Origin: RGIG8244 sp045639325
GTDB lineage: Bacteria; Verrucomicrobiota; Lentisphaeria; Victivallales; UBA1829
Length of the DNA stretch: 64,000 nt
Direction of reading: 5' to 3'
Assembly (NCBI GenBank): GCA_045639325.1
Contig: JAZUCU010000024.1
Location: 1 to 64,000, forward strand
How positions within the stretch are numbered: position 1 is the stretch's first letter; each line of letters starts with the position of its first letter. Both the position numbers and the translations under genes were made by a program. The notes beneath the pieces are model-generated. The model was given only the letters and a program-made list of their open reading frames with translations. It made no database searches and had not been told where the DNA came from. Of the stretch, positions 1-8,661 are shown in pieces.

Positions 1-1803
1 CCAACTGGTAAAGATACTGCTGGTAACAATTCTGCCAGTGGATCTGATGCTGATACAGATAACACTGAAACACGGATAAAACAATTCAGGACCTTTTATT
101 CAAGAATACTGTTCTTTGCCTTCCTTACCCAGAACAGTGTCGCATCGCTTAAAGATATTATTGCTTGTATGAACGAAGCTGACAACGCCAGAATTATTTC
201 CAATCTTGGCATTGACAAGACTGCTATGATTGCAATACAGAATATGAATTGGAATGCTTTGCGTACATTGGATTATAAAATTCAGAATATAAATACACTG
301 TCCAGAGATCATAATGCAGACCCGCTTCAACGCTGTGAAGTCGCGATCAAAAAGTTTGGTAAATTGAGTGAAGCTGAAATCGTTACTCCGGAACGCATTT
401 GTTCCGAAATGGTGAATTTGATTCCAGATCAGGAGTGGAAACGCATTGTCGATACTGGTGGCAAGATCTTGGATATAGCCAGTAAGGTTGGTGAATTTGC
501 AGTAGCCATTTGCAGTAAACTTAAAGTCTTGGGATATCAATCTGAACAGTTCCGCCAGTCAATATTGGCAATCCCCACATCAACAGTTGCCTATGAGTTT
601 ACCCGCAGGATTTACGAAGAGCTTGAACTTGATCTTTCTTGTCTCGCCAGTAACTTTACTGCCTATGATTTACTGGGTGTAAAAAATGATTCTAGAAGCA
701 TCGACTATCAACGAATCTGCAGTATATTGAAACAAAATCAGCCGTTTAATTCTATTACTCTTGACGATACGGTGAATGAAGGAGAAGAAGAAGTGAATAT
801 AGAAACAGTGATTGGCAATCCGCCGTATCAATCTGAGTCAAATGATGACAGATCAACAAGTCGAGACAAGCCAATTTATAATTATTTTGTCGAATTATCT
901 CGAAGTTTAAGTTCGTCCTATGAAGCTATGATTATTCCGGCAAGATGGATGGCTAGTGGTTTGGGATTAAGCGATTTTAGAGAAACGATGCTTAGTGATC
1001 GAAATATAAGAGTTCTCGTGGATTATCCGGTATCCCATGAAGTGTTTCAAAATGTTGAAATCAAAGGAGGAGTCTGTTATTTTCTGAGAAATAATACAGA
1101 AGAAGGACTCTGCGATGTTATTAATGTACGAGGGAACAAAGCCTCTAATGCGATTTCGCGAAACTTAAATGAATACGATATTTTTGTTCGTAACAGCGGG
1201 GCGTTAAGTATTCTTAACAAAGTTCGTGCGACTCAAGATACTTCAATCACAACTATTCTGTCTGTAGACAAAGAATTCGGTTGGACATCCAACTTCTCTT
1301 GTTTTCATGCCAATAAGAAAAGTGGCGATGTTCCACTTTATTATAATCGTTCTGGTAGAAGATTGATCGGGTATATTCAGCGTAGCAATATTACCAAAAG
1401 TAGTCACTTGATTGATTTTTGGAAGGTTATGATTCCTCAAGCTGGTTCAGACGGTGGTCAAAAAATACCAGACCCTGTACTTGGAACAAGTTTTGTTGCA
1501 CCATCCCCTTCAGTATGCACGCAGACATATTTGTTTTTGTATCTCAACTCTGAGGAAGAAGCAAAGAATGCAAATAAATATGTTAAAAGCTTGTTCTTTA
1601 GGTTTTTGGTTTCATTACGCAAAATAACGCAACATGCGACAAAATCAACATACACATGGGTTCCGATTCAGAACTTCACTTCTGCAAGTGATATTGATTG
1701 GTGCGTTCCTATTCCTGAAATAGACAAGCAGCTGTACGCCAAATATAACCTCTCTGTAGATGAAATCAACTTCATTGAATCAGCAATCAAACCAATGGAG
1801 TGA
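1..1803 (+). CDS. Eco57I-type restriction-modification DNA methylase, C-terminal part (5' end outside window)
   Basis: The frame is open from base 1 to the stop at 1801-1803, so the real start lies upstream; the ATG at 169 is only the first internal one. The protein looks like the methylase half of a large restriction enzyme or a helicase-methylase fusion that methylates adenine N6 in DNA. The catalytic motif IV NPPY is encoded at 817-828 (VIGNPPYQ). A motif I-like stretch (LDIASKVGEFA) is encoded near 469-501, although it lacks the usual glycine pattern. Further on, IIPARWMASG and a conserved VEIKGG segment resemble the Eco57I family. It is followed 6 bp later by a TcmP-like gene. The class (type IIG, type III-like or other) cannot be decided because the N-terminus is missing. 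The region is AT-richer than the rest of the window, which suggests acquisition. Confidence 0.8.
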   Translation, partial: PTGKDTAGNNSASGSDADTDNTETRIKQFRTFYSRILFFAFLTQNSVASLKDIIACMNEADNARIISNLGIDKTAMIAIQNMNWNALRTLDYKIQNINTLSRDHNADPLQRCEVAIKKFGKLSEAEIVTPERICSEMVNLIPDQEWKRIVDTGGKILDIASKVGEFAVAICSKLKVLGYQSEQFRQSILAIPTSTVAYEFTRRIYEELELDLSCLASNFTAYDLLGVKNDSRSIDYQRICSILKQNQPFNSITLDDTVNEGEEEVNIETVIGNPPYQSESNDDRSTSRDKPIYNYFVELSRSLSSSYEAMIIPARWMASGLGLSDFRETMLSDRNIRVLVDYPVSHEVFQNVEIKGGVCYFLRNNTEEGLCDVINVRGNKASNAISRNLNEYDIFVRNSGALSILNKVRATQDTSITTILSVDKEFGWTSNFSCFHANKKSGDVPLYYNRSGRRLIGYIQRSNITKSSHLIDFWKVMIPQAGSDGGQKIPDPVLGTSFVAPSPSVCTQTYLFLYLNSEEEAKNANKYVKSLFFRFLVSLRKITQHATKSTYTWVPIQNFTSASDIDWCVPIPEIDKQLYAKYNLSVDEINFIESAIKPME

Positions 1804-1809
1804 TCAAGT

Positions 1810-2916
1810 ATGGCTCATAATAAAAACTTTCATAATAAAGCATTTGACAAAGGAACAAATCGCAAGTTAGATTTGTATAGATTATATTTGCGTGCTTGGC
1901 TGCCTACATTTCTAAACACTCAATGGACTAAATCTATGCAGATATTCGATTTCTTTGCTGGTCCTGGAACAGATGTTAATGGCAATGTTGCAAGTCCATT
2001 GATTGCGGCTCAAGAATTGAAAATTGCAATTGACAAACATTGTGAGACCAAAAACCTTGACAAGCAAATAACCTTATATTTGAATGAACTTGATACAAAA
2101 AAATATCAGTCTTTGCAAGAAACGGTAAAGCAAATCAAAGCATTAGTGCCTGCTGTCAACATTGTAACCACCAATACAGATTTTGCTTCGCAGTTCCAGT
2201 TATATTTGCCATGTATGCGTGCAGGTGAAACAGCCAATTTTATTTTTATTGATCAATTTGGTTTGAAGGAAGTTACTGAAGATATTTTCAAGACATTAAC
2301 CACTTTATCTCATACTGATTTTATGTTTTATTTGGCGGCAGCAACAGCAAATCGTTTTAAGGATCTTGCTGATGTTGTAAAATACTTGCCACCTCTGACA
2401 GATGAAGATAAGCAAAGCATGACAGGAGATAATGTTTTACGAATTCTGGCTGATTCATACACCCGTAATTGGGCACCTGATGGTTACTTCTTGGGGAGAT
2501 ACTCTATTAAAAAAGGTTCTAATGTGTATGGTTTGATTTTTGGTTCTCGTCACCCGGCAGGAATAGAGAAGTTTCTTCAAGAAGCGTGGAAAATGGGCGG
2601 CGATGCTAATTTCGATATAGACCATGATCATATTAATGATTCTCAACCGAGCTTATTTCCGGAGAATGATATCCCATCGCGAATCAGAGAATTTCAATCT
2701 TGGTTAATAGAACGCCTGAAAGAAAGACCGAAAGTCACTGATCGTGGTTTGTATCTTGTTGCAGTAAGAAATGGCATGTTGGCTTCTCATGCGAAAGAGG
2801 TTGTTAATAAATTAAGGAAAGAAGGCTTCATCCTAAATAAAAAAATAAATGTTTCTTACAGTAATTGGGTTGGAAAACAGCCTTCCATTGCGTTGGAATA
2901 CGCGGAAGAGGAATGA
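1810..2916 (+). CDS. tcmP: Three-Cys-motif partner (TcmP-like) protein
   Basis: This 368-aa protein matches what I remember of the TcmP family, named because its members sit beside proteins carrying a CxxxCxxC motif; the biochemical role is not established. Visible features are an early FDKGTNRKLDLYRLYL segment, a DFFAGPG stretch around residues 47-53 that resembles the SAM-binding motif I of class I methyltransferases, and FIFIDQFGL around residue 145, which resembles a motif IV-like DxFG. The C-terminal third (about 260-368) looks like a small helical domain, perhaps a winged helix. It lies 6 bp after the methylase and 4 bp before the radical SAM gene, so the three are probably one operon. 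The neighbouring CxxxCxxC protein supports the assignment. Confidence 0.75.
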   Translation: MAHNKNFHNKAFDKGTNRKLDLYRLYLRAWLPTFLNTQWTKSMQIFDFFAGPGTDVNGNVASPLIAAQELKIAIDKHCETKNLDKQITLYLNELDTKKYQSLQETVKQIKALVPAVNIVTTNTDFASQFQLYLPCMRAGETANFIFIDQFGLKEVTEDIFKTLTTLSHTDFMFYLAAATANRFKDLADVVKYLPPLTDEDKQSMTGDNVLRILADSYTRNWAPDGYFLGRYSIKKGSNVYGLIFGSRHPAGIEKFLQEAWKMGGDANFDIDHDHINDSQPSLFPENDIPSRIREFQSWLIERLKERPKVTDRGLYLVAVRNGMLASHAKEVVNKLRKEGFILNKKINVSYSNWVGKQPSIALEYAEEE

Positions 2917-2920
2917 GTAT

Positions 2921-3688
2921 ATGCGAGTGATTTACGAGCCCAAGGGTCGGGCTAAAGAATATTCAGAATTAGCGTGCAACTGGTATATGGGCTGTCCCCA
3001 TGGCTGCAAGTATTGCTTTGCCCCCGGTTGTATGCGAAAGAAGATGGAAGACTGGCATTCCCCAGATGTCGCCATCAGAGACAAGGTTGTAGAGGCGTTT
3101 CGCAATGATGCTGAACGAATGTATGAAAATAATGACAAACGTCCTATTTTTTTCAGCTTTTTAAGTGATCCTTATCAGCCCTTAGAAGCTCAATACAAGA
3201 TAACCCGACGCATATTAAGAATTGTTCAGCAGTTCGGCCTGAAGAGCAAAATCCTGACCAAAGGTACTTATGAACTTGTCAAAAGAGATTTTGACATCAT
3301 AAAAGCAGCTAAAGTTGAGTTGGGCGTTACGGTGTGTTTTGTAGATGATGAACTGCGGAAAGAATGGGAGCCCAATGCCGCGCCAGTTGATGAGCGATTT
3401 CAGATACTCAAAGAGGCACACGAAGCAGGAATCTACACTTGGGTTAGTCTGGAACCTGTAATAGATCCGGAACAGGCACTTGCGGTCATTCGCAAAGCAG
3501 CTTCTTATGTAAACTTCTGGAAAGTAGGTAAGCTTAACCACATGAAAGAGGTTGAAGACAAGGTTGATTGGCACAAGTTTTATGTAGATGTTGTTGCATT
3601 GCTTGATAGTCTGCAAGCAAAGTATTACATTAAAGAAGATTTGAAGAAATATTCTCAAGGCCCAGACTGTAAAAAGAAGAATGAGTGA
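2921..3688 (+). CDS. Radical SAM protein with the three-Cys motif (SPL-like)
   Basis: The 255-aa protein carries a canonical radical SAM cluster motif, C25-x3-C29-x2-C32 (CPHGCKYC), close to its N-terminus, which binds a 4Fe-4S cluster and SAM. Two further cysteines (C19, C37) flank it. The downstream order FFSFLSDPYQP, ILTKGT, VSLEPVIDP and FWKVGKLN resembles spore-photoproduct-lyase-like and Gp37/Gp68-like radical SAM proteins. I chose the ATG at 2921 because it begins the conserved MRVIYEPKGRA stretch and has GAGG just upstream; the frame is open back to 2849 but that would overlap tcmP by 68 bp. It is 4 bp from the tcmP stop, so the two are probably translated together. The substrate is unknown; a nucleic-acid or protein modification linked to the adjacent methylase is only an inference. 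Confidence 0.8.
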   Translation: MRVIYEPKGRAKEYSELACNWYMGCPHGCKYCFAPGCMRKKMEDWHSPDVAIRDKVVEAFRNDAERMYENNDKRPIFFSFLSDPYQPLEAQYKITRRILRIVQQFGLKSKILTKGTYELVKRDFDIIKAAKVELGVTVCFVDDELRKEWEPNAAPVDERFQILKEAHEAGIYTWVSLEPVIDPEQALAVIRKAASYVNFWKVGKLNHMKEVEDKVDWHKFYVDVVALLDSLQAKYYIKEDLKKYSQGPDCKKKNE

Positions 3689-3751
3689 GCATATCGTTTC
3701 TGGTTAGCGTTGAATTTTACAGCAAGCGTAAACAAAAAAAACGAGGATACA

Positions 3752-4636
3752 ATGTCTAAAATATCCATAAGATTTTTTAATGACCGGGAAGTTCGGGCTG
3801 TTTGGGATGAGGAACATTCCAAATGGTTCTTTTCTGCTGTGGATATTGTAGCGGTATTGAATGAACAATCCGATTACACTAAAAACCGGAATTATTGGAA
3901 GTTTCTCAAAAACAAACTGAAGAAAGATAATCCTGAACTGGTTAGTACCACTAACCAGTTGAAAATTACTGCGCCCGATGGCAAGAAACGCTTGACCGAC
4001 TGCTTTGATAGTGCCGGTATTGTAGAACTGGCAAAGAACTTTCCCAACAACAAGGCTTCCAAGTTCCTTGACTGGTTTCTTTACAGCGAAAACACCATTG
4101 ATGGTCAGAGTAAGAAAAAGGCTTATGCTCTCTTTGAAAGCGGTTTGCTCTCCACTCTTCAGTCCGGTACGGTCAAGTGTTTACAGCAAATTCACTCTTA
4201 TATCTTCGGCGGACTCTATGACTTCGCGGGGCAGATTCGCACTAAGAATATCAGCAAAGGCGGTTTTGCTTTTGCCAATGCGCTGTATTTCAATACCATT
4301 CTGCCAAATATTGAAAATATGCCTCAATCCACCTTTGATGAAATCATCAACAAATATGTGGAAATGAATGTGGCTCATCCTTTCATGGAGGGCAACGGCC
4401 GCAGTACCCGTATCTGGCTGGATTTGATGTTGAAACACTCATTGTCCAAGTGTATTGATTGGAGTGCTGTCAACAAAAATACATATCTTGATGCCATGCG
4501 TGAGAGCGTCATCAACAGTGCAAAACTGAAAGCCTTGCTTGAACCGGCTCTTACCGATAAGATCAATGATCGTGAAATGTTTATGAAGGGTATTGATTAT
4601 TCCTATTATTATGAAGAAGACTCCATGGATGTTTAA
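3752..4636 (+). CDS. BRO-N domain fused to Fic/DOC AMP-transferase domain
   Basis: The 294-aa protein starts with a BRO-N/antirepressor-like domain (about residues 5-105: IRFFNDREVRAVWDEE, then WFFSAVDIVAVL, then LVELAK-like GIVELAKNFPN), known from phage antirepressors and thought to bind DNA. The C-terminal part is a Fic domain with the complete active-site motif HPFMEGNGRS at residues 209-218; the His is the catalytic base for moving AMP, or another nucleotide moiety, to a hydroxyl on a target protein. No (S/T)xxxE(G/N) inhibitory helix is obvious. The ATG at 3752 has GAGG 5-6 bases upstream; an in-frame ATG at 3710 lacks a ribosome site. It closes the defence-like cluster at the left end. 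It could act as a toxin or as a regulator; both are inferences. Confidence 0.85.
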   Translation: MSKISIRFFNDREVRAVWDEEHSKWFFSAVDIVAVLNEQSDYTKNRNYWKFLKNKLKKDNPELVSTTNQLKITAPDGKKRLTDCFDSAGIVELAKNFPNNKASKFLDWFLYSENTIDGQSKKKAYALFESGLLSTLQSGTVKCLQQIHSYIFGGLYDFAGQIRTKNISKGGFAFANALYFNTILPNIENMPQSTFDEIINKYVEMNVAHPFMEGNGRSTRIWLDLMLKHSLSKCIDWSAVNKNTYLDAMRESVINSAKLKALLEPALTDKINDREMFMKGIDYSYYYEEDSMDV

Positions 4637-4676
4637 CACAATTCTTTAATGTAACGTTTCTTTCTACATAAAAAAA

Positions 4677-4710
4677 TCCGCCGTTTTGAGGTTGTATTCA
4701 AAACGGCGGA
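4677..4710. terminator. Bidirectional intrinsic terminator
   Basis: A perfect 13-bp stem (4677-4689 with 4698-4710) and 8-nt loop lies between the convergent Fic and aas genes. It has an A-run on its left and a T-rich right side, so it can work on both strands. Confidence 0.9.
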
Positions 4711-4732
4711 TTCAATTTTCTACGGAAACGGA

Positions 4733-7066
4733 TTATTGATTTTCCAGTTTCTTGACCAATTCTTTCAACTGACGCAGGTCAAGTTTACCACTGCCGAGCA
4801 TGGGCAGAGAATCTACCTTGAAGAAGTCATCCGCCTTGGGGATCCAGATATTGGGCAGACCTTTGTTTTTGAGTTCTGCAATGACGCCGGGGATATCCAG
4901 GTTTTCTGCAGAATAGAACACGGTAAGACGTTCACCTTTCTGACGGTCGGTTCTGCCTGTGACGGCAATTTCCCGTTTGTCAGCAGGCGGCAGAATATTT
5001 GTGATGGCATCTTCCACACCTTCATGGGGAACCATTTCACCGCCGATTTTGCTGAAGCGGCTGGCACGACCTGTAATGTAGATGTAACCGTCAATATCCA
5101 TTTTTGCAATGTCGCCGGTATCATAATAATTGTTGAGGATGGCGGCGGCGGTCAATTCGGGTTCATTGAGATAACCTTTCATGACAGAACCGGCCCGGAC
5201 CTGCATTTTACCTTCCTGACCGGGTTCGACTTCCACACCGGTTTCGGGGTTGACGATACGGACATGGATACCGGGCAATGCGCATCCGATACTGCCGGGA
5301 TGATCCGCTTTTGTACCCAATGTATAAATGGAGTTGTTCAGGTTAACTGCAACAATCGGAGACAATTCGGTACAGCCGAAGCCTTCGATAATATCTTTAC
5401 CGGTAAGTTTACGGTAACGTTCTGCCAATTCGGTACGGAGTTTTTCCGCACCGGTGATGCAGAGACGCAGAGACTTGAAGTCTTCTGATTTTGCTTTCTT
5501 CATGTACATCTGAAGGAAGGTAGGTGTGGAAGCAAGAATTGTGATTTTGTAATCACGGATGGAGTTCACAATCACTTCTGCATCCAGCGGATTGGCAGAG
5601 TAGGCAACCGGCATACCATTGGAAGCAGGGAGCGCAAAGCAGACGGTGAACCCGAATGAATGGAACATGGGCAGGTTCCCTGCTACACGATCGCTGGATG
5701 TCCAGTCGACCACGCGGAGGAATGCCAGAATATTACAGTTGATATTCCGCTGTGTCAACATGACAGCTTTGGGTTTTCCTGTGGAGCCGGAGGAGAATAC
5801 CAATACTGCCTGATGGTGCATGTTGAAGCATGTAAGCGGTGCAATTGTGCGGACAAGGGAGCGTGTGGGGAGAATGATGTTGAGGAAAATGGCTTTAAGT
5901 TTATCCATTTTTGTAATGGTGGGAACCAGGTCTTCCAAACAAATCATTTCCGGAATTGTAAATTTGATAGAGGGATCGTTTTTCAGAGTTTCCAATCCCT
6001 GATCCCATTTCAATTTCTGGAGGAATTTACGGCTTGTCAGAACGGTTTTGACCCCAGCACGTGCAGCAGATTCCAACGCAACAACAATCCCTGCGCTGAA
6101 GTTGATCACAGCCGGTGTGCGGTCCGCGCTCATTACAGCCAGCATAACGCCGGCTGTGACAGGCATATTGGGGAGAAGAACCCCGGTATAACCATCGGTT
6201 CCTTTATCAATGGCACGGATTTTTTTGCTGAGGATATGTACGAGAGTCAACATTTTGAAGTTGTTGATTCCGGTATGCGTTGCCGCGTCATAGAATGAGG
6301 TTGCAAAAGGCTTGAGTTTTGCGCGATAAATAAATGAGGTATGGAGCGGACGTTCGCCGGGCTGGGGAAGACGTTCTGCAATGGCCCCCAGTTCGGAAAT
6401 GGTCTGACGCCACTGGAAAGCAGTCAGGTTATCATTTACCGGTTCCCCAATGGCGATGGAGAAGTCAATCGGCCAGTTATTGAGGGGGCGGAGGCGGAGA
6501 CGGTTGTTATAAATACCGGTCAGACGGCCATGGAGCATACCGAGGCGGACGGGGATGAGTGTAACCTGAACGTCATCGGGGAGGAAGGGCTCCACACCGG
6601 ACCGGAACCGCATAAGGTTACCGCTGCCGGAAACGCTTCCTTCGGGGAAGAAACAGATGGTTTCGCCGTCACGGAGTCTGTTCTTGACTTTTTCAAAGAA
6701 CTCTTTCATCTTCTTTGGGTGTCTGGCATCGGGCACGCAGAGGACGCCGAGGTAACGGAAGATGAAGCGTGTGGGGATGAAGTTGATGATGTCTGCGCGG
6801 ACCATGAAGCGGACTTTCTGGCGGACGACCGCCTGAATGACCAGCAGGTCAAGCAGAGAAACGTGGTTAGACACAAGCATGACAGGGCCGGAGCAGGGGA
6901 GATTTTCCTTCCCGATAATCCTTACGCGCAAGAGAACAAGTCTGATGACCCAGGCTGAAATTTTCAGCATATTTTTGGGGGTACACAAGAGATAGAGCAC
7001 AATGACTCCTGCGAGGATTTCGAGGCCTGTCACAATTTGTGACTGATACTGGGAAATAAATTCCAT
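4733..7066 (-). CDS. aas: Bifunctional acyltransferase / acyl-ACP synthetase (Aas-like)
   Basis: The 777-aa protein has an N-terminal membrane segment (about residues 12-28), a PlsC acyltransferase domain with H68xxxxD73 in NHVSLLD and an FPEGS block near residue 140, then an AMP-binding ligase domain with the P-loop SSGSTGKPKAV near residue 430 and the GFGCTE and YDTGD motifs. Family knowledge: Aas re-acylates 2-acyl-lysophospholipids at the inner membrane with fatty acids it activates onto ACP. The order acyltransferase then ligase is that of Aas rather than of the 1200-aa Lpt/MFS fusions. The start has AAGGAG 8 bases upstream. It ends against the bidirectional terminator at 4677-4710. It is transcribed alone and in the same direction as the RNase P RNA upstream of it. 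Confidence 0.9.
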   Translation of the reverse strand: MEFISQYQSQIVTGLEILAGVIVLYLLCTPKNMLKISAWVIRLVLLRVRIIGKENLPCSGPVMLVSNHVSLLDLLVIQAVVRQKVRFMVRADIINFIPTRFIFRYLGVLCVPDARHPKKMKEFFEKVKNRLRDGETICFFPEGSVSGSGNLMRFRSGVEPFLPDDVQVTLIPVRLGMLHGRLTGIYNNRLRLRPLNNWPIDFSIAIGEPVNDNLTAFQWRQTISELGAIAERLPQPGERPLHTSFIYRAKLKPFATSFYDAATHTGINNFKMLTLVHILSKKIRAIDKGTDGYTGVLLPNMPVTAGVMLAVMSADRTPAVINFSAGIVVALESAARAGVKTVLTSRKFLQKLKWDQGLETLKNDPSIKFTIPEMICLEDLVPTITKMDKLKAIFLNIILPTRSLVRTIAPLTCFNMHHQAVLVFSSGSTGKPKAVMLTQRNINCNILAFLRVVDWTSSDRVAGNLPMFHSFGFTVCFALPASNGMPVAYSANPLDAEVIVNSIRDYKITILASTPTFLQMYMKKAKSEDFKSLRLCITGAEKLRTELAERYRKLTGKDIIEGFGCTELSPIVAVNLNNSIYTLGTKADHPGSIGCALPGIHVRIVNPETGVEVEPGQEGKMQVRAGSVMKGYLNEPELTAAAILNNYYDTGDIAKMDIDGYIYITGRASRFSKIGGEMVPHEGVEDAITNILPPADKREIAVTGRTDRQKGERLTVFYSAENLDIPGVIAELKNKGLPNIWIPKADDFFKVDSLPMLGSGKLDLRQLKELVKKLENQ

Positions 7067-7112
7067 GTTTTAGTCTCCTTAAAAAAACGTTAAAAATATC
7101 GCAAAAATAAAG

Positions 7113-7463
7113 TGGACTGCAGCTGTAAGCCGGATTCTGTGCCTCCGTGAGGAGGTGACGATCATCTGTCTAATGCGGCCAAAACCCGGGATTCGAGCGT
7201 CACGGGCAGCGACATCATCCCCTATTTGGCCTTGCTCCGGAAGGGGCTTGCCAGGCGGCTGAAATTACTTTCAACCCCGGTGGTCTCTTACACCGCCGTT
7301 TCACCCTTACCGGATTGCTCCGGCGGTATGCTTTCTGTTGCGCTTTCCTTCCCTGCACTTTTCGTGCAGGTATCCTCCGTGAGGAGGACTTCCTGCCCTA
7401 TGGAGTCCGGACTTTCCTCCCCGGAATCGTGAGATTCCAAGGCGACCGTCCGCTGCAGTCCGG
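7113..7463 (-). ncRNA. rnpB: RNase P RNA (bacterial type A)
   Basis: The minus strand reads GGAAAGTCCGGACTCC (around 7405-7420), the universal CR-I signature near the 5' end, and ACAGAATCCGGCTTA (around 7127-7141) near the 3' end. The two ends pair to form P1 (GGACTGCAGC with GCTGCAGTCC). The stretch between contains the expected GC-rich helices. It is the catalytic RNA that removes tRNA 5' leaders. A TATATT box (complement of 7469-7474) lies just upstream of the 5' end. The ends are accurate to within a few bases. Confidence 0.95.
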
Positions 7464-7514
7464 CATATAATATACATTCTTCTGAAAAAATTTCCAGATA
7501 AGAATGAAAAAAAT

Positions 7515-7543
7515 TTGCAAGATTCTTTGTTGTGTGCTATATT
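7515..7543 (+). promoter_or_regulatory. Sigma70-type promoter for purM-tyrS
   Basis: TTGCAA at 7515-7520, a 17-bp spacer, and TATATT at 7538-7543, about 48 bp before the purM start. It is divergent from rnpB. Confidence 0.65.
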
Positions 7544-7590
7544 ACAGGGAAATTTTTCAAGCAAAACCATAAAATATAAAGGATGCTGTC

Positions 7591-8628
7591 ATGAGCAAAG
7601 AACAAATCAGCTACAAGGATGCCGGTGTTGATATTGACCTGGCGACCGAACTTCTTTCACGTGTTAAACCCGCACTTGCCGGTGCAAGACGCCCGGAAAT
7701 GCTTGCTCCCATCGGTGGATTCGGTGGTCTTTTCCAGATGGATCTTTCCAAATATAAAGAGCCCGTGCTGGTTTCCAGTATCGACGGCGTCGGTACAAAA
7801 CTGATGATCGCTGCGCTCATGCAGAAATATGATACTGTCGGTCATGACATTGTCAACCACTGTATTAACGACATTGCCGTTCAGGGTGCAGAGCCGATTT
7901 ACTTCCTGGACTACCTTGGTATCGGTAAACTCCGTTCTCCGCTGTATGAACAGATTCTGATCGGTATCGCAGAAGCATGTAAAAATGCAGATTGCGCACT
8001 CCTCGGTGGTGAAACTGCTGAAATGCCCGGCATGTACGGCAACGATTTCGACCTGGTCGGGGTCATTACCGGTGTTGTCGAAAAATCCAAACTGATCACC
8101 GGCGAAAAGATCCGCCCGGGTCATGTTGCAATCGGTCTTGCTTCCAACGGTCTGCACACCAACGGATTCAGCCTTGCCCGCCGTATTCTTCTCGACCGTT
8201 ATACCGTCGACAGCACACCGGCTGAACTCGGTGGTATGTCTGTTGGCGAAGCATTGCTCAAGCCCCACGTCTGCTACAGAAAGGCCATTGCAAAAGCGAT
8301 GGCTGAAGGTCTGAGCCTGGATGGTATCGCACACATCACTGGCGGCGGTCTCTTCGATAACGTTCCGCGTATTCTGCCGAATGATGTCAACGCTGTCTTC
8401 CGCAAAGATGATATTCCGGATGTCCCGCCGATCTTCAAGCTGTTGGTCGAAGAAGGCAATCTGCCGGTCTCTGAAGCATACCGTGTATTCAACATGGGTG
8501 TCGGTATGGTCTGGTTTGTTCCGGAAGCAGAAGTGACACAGGCTCTCAATATCTGTAAGGAAACCGGATTCAACGCATTCGTCTTCGGTGAAATCACCGC
8601 CGGTGAACGCAAAAGTCTGGTTATCTGA
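7591..8628 (+). CDS. purM: Phosphoribosylformylglycinamidine cyclo-ligase
   Basis: The 345-aa protein is full length for PurM, which closes the imidazole ring of purine with ATP (FGAM to AIR) in the cytosol. Recognisable motifs are YKDAGVDID at the start, the ATP-binding SSIDGVGTKL around residue 62, NHCINDIAVQGAEP, GGETAEMPGMY and a C-terminal HITGGGLFDNVPR. AAAGGA lies about 8 bases before the ATG. tyrS follows 33 bp after the stop, so the two are likely co-transcribed from the promoter at 7515-7543. Confidence 0.97.
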   Translation: MSKEQISYKDAGVDIDLATELLSRVKPALAGARRPEMLAPIGGFGGLFQMDLSKYKEPVLVSSIDGVGTKLMIAALMQKYDTVGHDIVNHCINDIAVQGAEPIYFLDYLGIGKLRSPLYEQILIGIAEACKNADCALLGGETAEMPGMYGNDFDLVGVITGVVEKSKLITGEKIRPGHVAIGLASNGLHTNGFSLARRILLDRYTVDSTPAELGGMSVGEALLKPHVCYRKAIAKAMAEGLSLDGIAHITGGGLFDNVPRILPNDVNAVFRKDDIPDVPPIFKLLVEEGNLPVSEAYRVFNMGVGMVWFVPEAEVTQALNICKETGFNAFVFGEITAGERKSLVI

Positions 8629-8661
8629 TGACATCTTACAGGAAAGTTGAGTAAGGTCAAT

